From contig LCJG01000030.1 of the NCBI GenBank assembly GCA_000998025.1, positions 1 through 9,181 of the forward strand: a stretch of 9,181 nucleotides of DNA, read 5' to 3'. Every line of letters starts with the position of its first letter. Positions within the stretch are counted from its first letter, which is position 1. Below the pieces are notes generated by a model. The model was not told the DNA's origin, did no database searches, and saw nothing but the letters and a program-made list of their open reading frames with translations. Made by a program: the position numbers and the translations under genes. Positions 1 to 7,200 of this stretch are shown piece by piece. The DNA is from Candidatus Collierbacteria bacterium GW2011_GWB1_44_6 (GTDB lineage: Bacteria > Patescibacteriota > Microgenomatia > UBA1400 > MFAQ01).

Positions 1-162
1 ATTTCCAATCCAGGTCGGGATGCCCTAAAGGCGGCAGCTAGTCCAGAAAAAAGCTCAGCTTGGTTTTATCTTCACGATTCAAACGGCAACATTCACTATG
101 CCGACACTATCGAACAGCACAATAAAAACATCTGCCTCTATCTCAAAAAAGACTGTAAATAA
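1..162 (+). CDS. mltG: Endolytic murein transglycosylase MltG (YceG family), C-terminal end only
   Basis: The first reading frame is open from base 1 to a TAA at 160-162 and encodes the last 53 residues of a protein whose start lies outside the window. It begins ISNPGRDALKAA, continues through a WFYLHDSNGNIHYADT stretch, and then has EQHNKN. This matches the C-terminal pattern of MltG: an I-x-NPG-x-x-x-(L/I)-x-A-A segment, then a hydrophobic beta strand ending in a G-x-H-x-(F/Y) turn, then a T-x-x-E-H-N helix. In the family, MltG is an inner-membrane lytic transglycosylase that cuts nascent peptidoglycan glycan strands and helps set their length. The catalytic glutamate and membrane anchor are upstream and cannot be checked here. 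The gene converges with the minus-strand gene at 294-653. I see no T-tract terminator for it on the plus strand. Confidence 0.85.
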   Translation: MSNPGRDALKAAASPEKSSAWFYLHDSNGNIHYADTIEQHNKNICLYLKKDCK

Positions 163-165
163 TTT

Positions 166-205
166 CGTCATTGCGCGATTCGGTACTCCGAACCAAAGCA
201 ATCCA
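166..205. repeat. GTCATTGCG-type hairpin repeat after mltG
   Basis: The element starts CGTCATTGCG and ends GCAATCCA. Outer arms ATTGC (170-174) and GCAAT (198-202) are inverted. An inner perfect inverted repeat TTCGG (179-183) / CCGAA (188-192) encloses a 4-base loop. It shares the CGTCATTGCG head, an internal TCCGAA and an AATC tail with the element at 8951-8989. Similar short 'GTCATTGCGA...GAAGCAATC' elements are widespread in intergenic DNA of many bacteria. It has no T tract, so it is not an intrinsic terminator by itself, although the structure could protect the 3' end of the mltG mRNA. Confidence 0.6.
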
Positions 206-235
206 GGGTCAATTAAAATCCCATCGTAACTTCAC

Positions 236-265
236 AAAAAACCGGTGGCCTTTCGGCTCACCGGT
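236..265 (-). terminator. Rho-independent terminator of the minus-strand membrane-protein gene
   Basis: Read on the minus strand, a stem ACCGGTG / CACCGGT encloses a second GCC/GGC stem capped by a GAAA tetraloop, with one bulged A. It is followed at once by a run of six T (the A run at 236-241 on the plus strand). The hairpin starts 28 bases beyond the TGA of the gene at 294-653. On the plus strand no T run follows the stem, so it should not terminate mltG. Confidence 0.88.
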
Positions 266-293
266 ATGTCAACTATATAGTCCTCTGTTGGAC

Positions 294-653
294 TCATTCT
301 CTCTCCTTTTTATCGTCCTCTCTGGTTTTTCGTAGAAATTCTTCCATATCCTCACCGGGCGGCATCCTGTAAAGCCCTATCTTCTTCACATACTGTGCGT
401 AAGCAAGGTTCTCCAGAAAATCCCCACCCCTATTCCTAGCCATTACTTTTATGAGGAGTATCAGTGAAATTGTTCTCATGAGAAACCCCGTCAGGTACAT
501 CACCAAGGTGATCTGGACTGCAGGTAAAATGATATTTGGAGTAAATCCCGATCTAAACATCATCACCACAGTCACCAAACACAGTAATAGCAAATACCTG
601 AGGGGAAGTCCTCTCAGTGACGATTTAAAGTAGTACTTCAGATAATCTTTCAA
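294..653 (-). CDS. Small membrane protein of unknown function (119 aa), divergent from rpoB
   Basis: I do not recognise this protein. It is 119 residues long, starts with TTG at 653 and stops at TGA. The N-terminus is basic (KDYLKYYFKSSLRG). A first membrane segment lies at about residues 17-33, then a short polar turn (RSGFTPN), then a long hydrophobic stretch at about 41-70, long enough for one long or two short helices. The remainder, about 49 residues, is charged and ends in an EDDKKERE tail. By the positive-inside rule, both ends are probably cytoplasmic. The TTG start is supported by a GGGAGGG Shine-Dalgarno five bases upstream; the next in-frame Met is residue 31, inside the first membrane segment. 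A TATAAT promoter lies upstream, overlapping the rpoB promoter, and a strong terminator lies downstream, so this looks like a complete single-gene unit. No enzymatic motif is visible. Confidence 0.75.
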   Translation of the reverse strand: MKDYLKYYFKSSLRGLPLRYLLLLCLVTVVMMFRSGFTPNIILPAVQITLVMYLTGFLMRTISLILLIKVMARNRGGDFLENLAYAQYVKKIGLYRMPPGEDMEEFLRKTREDDKKERE

Positions 654-658
654 AGTAG

Positions 659-665
659 CCCTCCC
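659..665 (-). promoter_or_regulatory. Shine-Dalgarno that fixes the TTG start at 653
   Basis: The minus strand reads GGGAGGG, then CTACT, then the TTG start codon. This strong anti-16S match at normal spacing is the main reason to accept the TTG start. It contrasts with the four genes of the rpoB operon, none of which has such a site. Confidence 0.75.
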
Positions 666-677
666 GTAAAGTGTGAG

Positions 678-706
678 TTGACAGGATTATACTCCACCCT
701 TATACT
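678..706 (+). promoter_or_regulatory. Sigma-70-type promoter of the rpoB operon
   Basis: TTGACA at 678-683 is a perfect -35 box. TATACT at 701-706 is a five-of-six -10 box. The spacer is exactly 17 bp (684-700). Transcription should start at about 711-713, giving a leader of about 90 bases before rpoB. This is the strongest promoter signature in the window and fits the demand for RNA polymerase and ribosomal proteins. Confidence 0.88.
686..691 (-). promoter_or_regulatory. -10 box (TATAAT) for the divergent membrane-protein gene
   Basis: The plus strand ATTATA at 686-691 reads as a perfect TATAAT on the minus strand. Initiation would be near 679, leaving a 5' leader of about 26 bases that includes the GGGAGGG ribosome site. 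The -35 region, around 708-714 on the plus strand, matches TTGACA at only about three of six positions, so the promoter may be weak or need help. The box lies inside the spacer of the rpoB promoter. Confidence 0.6.
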
Positions 707-720
707 ATGGACACTGCTCT

Positions 721-754
721 AAACTTGGCTGGACTTTTTGCCAGTCAGGTTTTT
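721..754 (+). terminator. Attenuator-like hairpin with T run in the rpoB leader
   Basis: Bases 723-732 pair with 741-750 as a 10-bp stem with two G-U pairs (725-748 and 728-745) and an 8-base loop. A721 and A722 can extend it by pairing with T752 and T751. A run of five T (750-754) follows. The structure lies about ten bases after the predicted transcription start and about 50 bases before the rpoB start. It has the form of an intrinsic terminator, so it could stop part of the transcripts early. The T run is short and the loop is itself T-rich, so termination may be partial. A chance fold is possible. Confidence 0.5.
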
Positions 755-784
755 GTATGTTGTCCATTGTTATTTACCCTGCCT

Positions 785-800
785 AAAAATCCAAAAATCC
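785..800 (+). repeat. Tandem AAAAATCC x2 just before rpoB
   Basis: Two perfect 8-base copies of AAAAATCC stand back to back, ending two bases before the proposed ATG at 803. They occupy the place where a Shine-Dalgarno would sit and contain none. An A-rich unstructured leader can help initiation in SD-less genes, but that role is inference. Confidence 0.5.
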
Positions 801-802
801 GG

Positions 803-3800
803 ATGATAAAACAAACCAAACGCGAAAATTGGGGCTCAATTGCCTCCAAATTACCAGAGTCCAACTTGGCCCAAACCCAGCTTGACTCCTACAAACAATT
901 TCTCGAAGAAGGCATCCGTGAATCACTACTAGAACTTAATCCCATAAGAGACTTTACCGGAAAAGTCTTTGAATTTGAATTTTTAAGTAACCGCGTCGGC
1001 CTTCCCAAGTTTTCTCCCAAACAAGCAATCGAAAAAGGTGTCACCTTCGAGGCTCCTCTCTGGGCCACAGTCAAGCTCACAAATCTCCACACCAGCGCTA
1101 CCCAACAACAAGAAATCTTCTTAGGAGATATTCCTATGATGACCTCCATCGGCACCTTTATTATTAATGGCGTCGAGCGTGTCGTAGTAAATCAGCTGGT
1201 TCGTTCTCCGGGAGCTTATTTTACCCGAGAAGTCGATCCACACTCCGGGCGCGCCATTCACCAGGCTGAAGTTCGTCCTATGCGCGGCTCATGGTTGGAA
1301 TTCATTGTTAGTCGTAACGACCATATCTCCGTTCGTATCGACCGCCATCGCAAGGTTTCAGCCACCACTCTTATTCGTGCCCTGGGTTTCAGCACCAACG
1401 AAGAAATTTTAGCTCTATTCTCTGATGTCGACACAGACAAGGAGCACCGCTATATTTCCACAACCCTTCTTAAGGATTCAAGTACCAATACTGAAGAAGC
1501 CTTGCTGGAGTTTTACCAGAAAGTCCGCCCCGGCGAACCTGCCGTTCTTGAAAATGCCAAAGCTCTTCTTCACCAGATGTTTTTCGATTCCCGTCGCTAC
1601 AATCTCGGTTTGGTTGGCCGGTACAAGATGAATCGCAAGTTGGGTACCAACACTCCTATCGACAAACAACATGTCACTCTCACCACTGAAGATTTTATTG
1701 GATCCATTAAATACTTAATTGGTCTTCAAAATGGCCAAGGAAAAACAGACGATATCGATCATTTGGCCAATCGCCGTCTTCGTTGTGTCGGTGAGCTAGT
1801 AAACCAAACTTCCTTCAAGGCAGGCCTTTTAAGATTAGAGCGATCCATCAAGGAAAAAATGTCGCTTGCCAAACCAGACGAGCTTCCTACGCCCGCTGCT
1901 TTTGTCAATCCTCGACCAATTATTTCCGCTATCACGGAATTCTTCAGACGCAATCGTTTATCTTCCATTCTAGACCAGGTTAATCCTCTTTCTGAGATTG
2001 ACAATCTCCGCCGTATTTCTGTTATGGGCCCAGGCGGGATTACCCGTGAACGCGCCAGTTTCTCCATGCGCGATATTCACTCTTCTCAATATTCTCGCAT
2101 TTGTCCAGTCCGTTCTCCGGAGGGTCCAAACATTGGTTTGGTTACATATCTGGCTCTTTATGCTCAAATAAACACCTACGGTTTCTTGGAGGCCCCTTAT
2201 CTAAGAGTAAACAAAATCGTCAAAGACGGCAAAACTACCTTTAAAATTGGTAATGAAGTCATCTATCTGGCTGCAGACGACGAAGAAGACGCCTATATTA
2301 CCCATGCAGGTATAGACCGAAACGGCGATATTATCACTCAAAAGTGGGTTCCTGTCAGGTATAACGGCAAATTCATTGAAGCCGATATCGACAAAGTCCA
2401 ATATATAGATGTTATTCCCAAGCAAGTCGTTGGTACCTCTGCCGCTCTGGTTCCCTTCATCCAGCAAGATGAAGGTACTCGTGCCCTCATGGCTACTCAC
2501 CACTTAACTCAAGCCCTCCCCCTCGTGAAGCCTGCTGCGCCTATTGTAGGCACGGGAATGGAAGCCATCACCGCCGCCGGAATGGGTTGGGTAGTTACCG
2601 CTGACTTCGATGGAGAAGTGATTTCCGTGGATGGCAACCATATCAATTTAAAGATTTCCGAAAAAGACACTGCTCTAGCCACAGCCAAGGTGTCTCCATT
2701 TGACTACGGTTTTGTCGACATTAAGAAAGACATTGTTACTTACAATCTTCGCAAATACCACAACTCTTCTCAAGACACCTGTTACAACCAGCATCCTCTG
2801 GTTTCGGTTGGCGATAAAGTCAAAAAAGGTGACACCATCATCAATGGCCCTGCCTCCGAAAACGGCGAACTGGCCCTAGGTCAAAATTTATTAATTGCCT
2901 ACGCTGCGTTTGAGGGTCTTGGATATGAAGACGCTATTGTGGTTTCCGATCGTTGTGTCAGAGAAGACCTTCTGTCCTCTGTCCACATTCACGAACATAC
3001 TTGTGATGTCATGGATACCAAGCTTGGAGCCGAAGAACTTACTAGAGATATTCCTAATGTCGCCGAAACAGACCTACGGAATTTAGGTCAAGACGGTATT
3101 ATCGCCATTGGTTCCACTGTCGGCCCAAATGATATCTTGGTCGGCAAAATTGCCCCCAAAGGCGAGACTGAGCTTACTGCCGAGGAACGTTTACTTCGAG
3201 CTATCTTTGGTGAGAAAGCCAGAGAGGTTCGCGATACTTCTCTTCGTATGCCACATGGTGAGCAAGGCACTATAGTTTCCGTCAGAGTCCTCAGTCGTGA
3301 AGAAGGTGATGAGCTTGACGCCGGAGTTATTCAGCAAATCAAAATCAAAGTTGCCCAGCTAAGAAAAATCACGGTCGGTGACAAGGTTGCCGGACGCCAT
3401 GGTAACAAAGGTGTTATATCCAAAATTGTTTCTGATGCTGACATGCCTCATCTGGCCGATGGACGTCCCATCGACATCATTATCTCGCCTCTTTCAGTTC
3501 TCGCTCGTATGAATCTAGGTCAGCTCTTGGAAGCCCAGCTTGGCTTAGCCGGAGAAAAACTTGGTAAAAGGTATTCGGTTCCTGTTTTCGAAAATATTAG
3601 TGAAGAAAAGCTCAACAGTGCTCTCATTGAGGCTGGTTTACCGGTTACGGGCAAGGCTCAGCTTTATGATGGTCGCACCGGAGACGCTTTTGGTCAGGAA
3701 ACAGCCATTGGTATTGGCTACATCATTAAACTCAACCACATGGTTGAGGACAAGACGCACGCTCGCTCTATTGGACCTTACTCCTTGGTTACTCAACAGC

Positions 3801-4252
3801 CTCTTGGTGGAAAAGCTCAGATGGGTGGACAAAGATTGGGGGAAATGGAAGTTTGGGCTCTTGAAGCGCATAAAGCCGCCTACTCTCTACAGGAAATGCT
3901 TACTCTCAAGTCTGATGATGTGGTAGGCCGTTCCAAAGCCTTCGAAGCTATTGTCAAAGGGGAAACGATCCCAATGTCTTCGATACCAGAATCTTTTAAG
4001 GTCTTAGTTAAAGAGCTAAACTCGCTTTGTCTAGCCGTCGTTCCTACTGGTCAGATCGTTGCCGCAGTCGAAGAGCAGATGCCCGTCAAGCCAGACATTG
4101 CCGCGGAAATTGCTGAAGCCACCAGTATGTCAGACGAGCTCCAAGCAACCACCTTCGAAGAAGAGGAAGAAACCGGCGAAGAAACTGCCGATCAAGTTGA
4201 CGAAGAGTCGGCTGAGGCGGGTGACCTTGCCCCGGATATCGAAAATCAGTAA
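803..4252 (+). CDS. rpoB: DNA-directed RNA polymerase subunit beta
   Basis: The beta subunit forms one pincer of the core RNA polymerase and, with beta', the active centre. The product is 1149 aa (family roughly 1100-1350). I chose ATG 803 because the earlier in-frame ATG at 707 abuts the -10 box and the homologous sequence begins about RENWGS. Motifs: LDSYKQFL near the N-terminus; the fork/rifampicin region (about 383-409, DQVNPLSEIDNLRRIS); SPEGPNIG (438-445); YEDAI with the acidic pair E709/D710; PKGETELTAEERLLRAIFGE; GDKVAGRHGNKGV with the NTP-facing lysines K861 and K869; and the C-terminal clamp HARSIGPYSLVTQQPLGGKAQ. The large E. coli insert before GDK is absent. Residues 1089-1149 are an acidic tail. 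Several residues near the rifampicin pocket differ from E. coli, and the usual ANRALMGANMQRQ segment reads GTRALMATHHLTQ (558-570). First gene of the operon; no Shine-Dalgarno is visible. Confidence 0.97.
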   Translation: MIKQTKRENWGSIASKLPESNLAQTQLDSYKQFLEEGIRESLLELNPIRDFTGKVFEFEFLSNRVGLPKFSPKQAIEKGVTFEAPLWATVKLTNLHTSATQQQEIFLGDIPMMTSIGTFIINGVERVVVNQLVRSPGAYFTREVDPHSGRAIHQAEVRPMRGSWLEFIVSRNDHISVRIDRHRKVSATTLIRALGFSTNEEILALFSDVDTDKEHRYISTTLLKDSSTNTEEALLEFYQKVRPGEPAVLENAKALLHQMFFDSRRYNLGLVGRYKMNRKLGTNTPIDKQHVTLTTEDFIGSIKYLIGLQNGQGKTDDIDHLANRRLRCVGELVNQTSFKAGLLRLERSIKEKMSLAKPDELPTPAAFVNPRPIISAITEFFRRNRLSSILDQVNPLSEIDNLRRISVMGPGGITRERASFSMRDIHSSQYSRICPVRSPEGPNIGLVTYLALYAQINTYGFLEAPYLRVNKIVKDGKTTFKIGNEVIYLAADDEEDAYITHAGIDRNGDIITQKWVPVRYNGKFIEADIDKVQYIDVIPKQVVGTSAALVPFIQQDEGTRALMATHHLTQALPLVKPAAPIVGTGMEAITAAGMGWVVTADFDGEVISVDGNHINLKISEKDTALATAKVSPFDYGFVDIKKDIVTYNLRKYHNSSQDTCYNQHPLVSVGDKVKKGDTIINGPASENGELALGQNLLIAYAAFEGLGYEDAIVVSDRCVREDLLSSVHIHEHTCDVMDTKLGAEELTRDIPNVAETDLRNLGQDGIIAIGSTVGPNDILVGKIAPKGETELTAEERLLRAIFGEKAREVRDTSLRMPHGEQGTIVSVRVLSREEGDELDAGVIQQIKIKVAQLRKITVGDKVAGRHGNKGVISKIVSDADMPHLADGRPIDIIISPLSVLARMNLGQLLEAQLGLAGEKLGKRYSVPVFENISEEKLNSALIEAGLPVTGKAQLYDGRTGDAFGQETAIGIGYIIKLNHMVEDKTHARSIGPYSLVTQQPLGGKAQMGGQRLGEMEVWALEAHKAAYSLQEMLTLKSDDVVGRSKAFEAIVKGETIPMSSIPESFKVLVKELNSLCLAVVPTGQIVAAVEEQMPVKPDIAAEIAEATSMSDELQATTFEEEEETGEETADQVDEESAEAGDLAPDIENQ

Positions 4253-4274
4253 TTAAAACACCTAACTAAAATAA

Positions 4275-7200
4275 ATGAATAACATAGTCGACTTTTCAGG
4301 TTTACAGATCAGACTTGCAAGTCCTGAAGATATTAGGAGCTGGTCATTTGGACTAGTTACCAAGCCAGAAACCATCAACTACCGTACCCAAAAACCAGAA
4401 AAAGATGGACTTTTTTGTGAAAGAATTTTCGGACCTACCAAAGATTGGGAATGTTATTGCGGTAAGTACAAACGAGTTCGTTTCAAAGGAATAGTTTGTG
4501 ACAAGTGTGGTGTGGAAGTTACTCTTAGTCGTGTCCGCCGGGAACGTATGGGTCATATTGAGCTTTCCGCTCCGGTAGCTCATGTTTGGTTTTTCAAAGG
4601 TGCTCCCAGCAAACTTTCACTTTTGTTGGATATTTCACCCAAAGCTCTGACTTCGGTCATTTATTTCAGTAAATATTTAGTCATGTCTGTCGACGAGACG
4701 GGTAGGGAAGAGGCCATTAAGAGTATTGAGACCCAAAAAGAAACCAAGCTAAGTGAAGTCCGAACCAACTTTGATAAACAAATCGAAGACGTAAAAGCTC
4801 AAGGCGAAGCGGAGATCAAAGATCTCAAGAAAAAAATTAAAGTCAAAGACGAACTAGAATTAAAGTCCGAGAATCTCAAGGTAGAATACAAACAAAAAGT
4901 GGCCAATCTCCGGGAGCAAATGGTTGTTGAGCTGGCCTATACTGAGGAAATATATAACAAGCTATCGGGTCTTGTCGAAAGAGTTCAAACCAATTCTTTA
5001 GTTTCAGACTCAGAGTTTGCCAAACTGGAAGAATACAGTCTAGTCGACTGGATCCAGGCCGGTATGGGGTCAGAAGCGCTTCTTGAGGCTCTCAAAAAAA
5101 TCAATTTGGAAGAGCTGGGTGCCAAATTAAAAGAAGATATGGGCAGTCCCTCGGAGGCAAAAAGACTTCGAGCCATCAAAAGACTTCAAGTTGTTCGTGG
5201 TCTTTCGGACTCCAAAATCAAACCAGAGTGGATGATAGTCCAGACTCTTCCGGTGATCCCTCCTGACCTCCGTCCTATGGTTCAGCTTTCAGGAGGACGC
5301 TTTGCTGCTTCCGATCTCAACGATCTATATCGCCGCGTCATCAACCGTAACAATCGTCTAAAACATCTGATCGATCTCGGTGCTCCGGAAATTATTTTGA
5401 GAAACGAAAAACGCATGCTCCAAGAAGCAGTTGATTCGTTGATTGATTCCTCCCAAGCTCGCTCTACCCGCAGATCTCGAACGGGTAAGACTCTCAAGTC
5501 TCTCTCCGACATGCTTCGCGGTAAACAGGGCCGTTTCCGCCAAAATCTATTGGGAAAACGTGTTGATTACTCCGGTCGCTCCGTTATCGTTGTTGGCCCT
5601 GAGCTGAAGCTTAATCAATGTGGACTACCGAAAGACATGGCCCTGGAAATGTTTAAGCCCTTCGTCTTACACGAAATAATCAAACAGGACCTAGCCCCGA
5701 ATGTAAAAGCCGCCAAAGCTCTCATCGAAAAGAGACAGCCGGAGGTTTTTGATATTCTCGAAAAAATCACCAAGAAACATCCGGTACTTCTAAATCGGGC
5801 TCCGACCTTGCACAAACTTTCTATCCAAGCTTTTTGGCCAGTCCTCGTAGATGGAGCGGCTATTCGTCTCCACCCTGTGGTTTGTGGAGGTTTCAATGCT
5901 GACTTCGATGGTGACCAAATGGCCGTCCACGTCCCTCTTACTAAGAAAGCCATCATGGAGGCCAAGAAACACATGCTTCCTATGTACAACTTGGTCAAAC
6001 CCTCAGCCGGCAATCCGGTTTCCATTCCGGATTCCAAAGAAATGGCTATTGGTGTTTACTACTTAACTTCTATAGATGCCAAGTTTCCCCACTACAACAT
6101 GCCCTTTTCTTCTCCCGCTGAAGCCATCACTGCCTCTCAGACAGGAGTTGTCAACGTCAGACAGCCAATCTCCGTCAGACTTGACCCTGAAAACACCAAT
6201 GAACTTACAGAAACTACTGTCGGACGCATCATCTTCAACAAAATTCTTCCCAAAGAATGGAAATTTATTAACCACAATCTGCCCCGAAAAGAAATTTCCG
6301 CTCTTTTCCACCGGGCTATTAGAGAGCTTGATTTAAAGAAAGTCGTCAAACTTATCGATGGAGTTAAAAATATCGGCTTCCATTACTCAACCATTTCCGG
6401 CCTTTCATTCGCAATTTCAGACAACGAAATGTATTCGGAAAAAGCTGCCTTTATTGAAGGGGGAAATCAAAGAGCTAAAGAAATCGAAGAAAACTATAAC
6501 ACCGGTTTGATAACCAATGAAGAAAGAAGGAAACTTACTATCCAAATGTGGATGGACACTGCCGACGAGCTCGCCGAAAAAACCTGGCAAGAATTCTCAG
6601 AAGATAATCCTGTCCGCCTAATCATCGACACCGGCATGGGACGTATTACCAAGAATACCATCAAGCAGCTTTCCGCTATGCGTGGTATCAACGTTGATCC
6701 TCTTGGTAACATGGTGGAACTTCCCACCAAAGGTAATTTCCGCGAAGGTTTGTCTATCTTTGAGTACGTTACCTCCATCCGTGGTTCCAGAAAAGGTCTT
6801 ACCGATACTGCTCTTCGTACCGCCGATGCCGGTTATCTAACCCGTCGCCTTGTCGATGTCAGTCACGATGCTATTATTCGTGCGGATGACTGTGGCACCG
6901 ATGAATCCGTCACTATTTCGGTAGACGGTTCCAGAGGAAAGGTCTTCGAAAAGACAATCACGACTCGATACGCTGCCAAGAAAGTCATCTCACCAGAAAC
7001 TCGTAAAGTGCTGGTCGATGTCGGAGACATGATTACCGAAGACGTCGCCAACGCCATCGTCAAAGCAGGTGTCAAAGAAGTTGAGGTCCGCTCGCCTTTG
7101 ACATGCAAGATGCGCTTTGGACTTTGCGCTAAGTGTTACGGCATCAATTTGGCCAACAACGCCCCTGTCGTTATTGGTGACCCCGTAGGTGTCACCGCTG

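Noticed and set aside
707..802. Apparent signal-peptide-like N-terminal extension of RpoB (MDTALNLAGLF...)
   Set aside because: It lies between the -10 box and the real start, overlaps a leader hairpin, and has no counterpart in RpoB.
5615..6037. Long antisense open frame of 140 codons inside rpoC
   Set aside because: It is fully covered by the conserved catalytic region of RpoC, shows no protein-like features of its own, and is one of many antisense shadows in rpoB and rpoC.
6000..6060. RpoC segment P-D-S-K-E-M-A-I-G in place of the common P-S-Q-D-M-V-L-G
   Set aside because: This stretch is variable even among well-studied bacteria (for example P-R-L-D in Mycobacterium), so I do not count it as notable.
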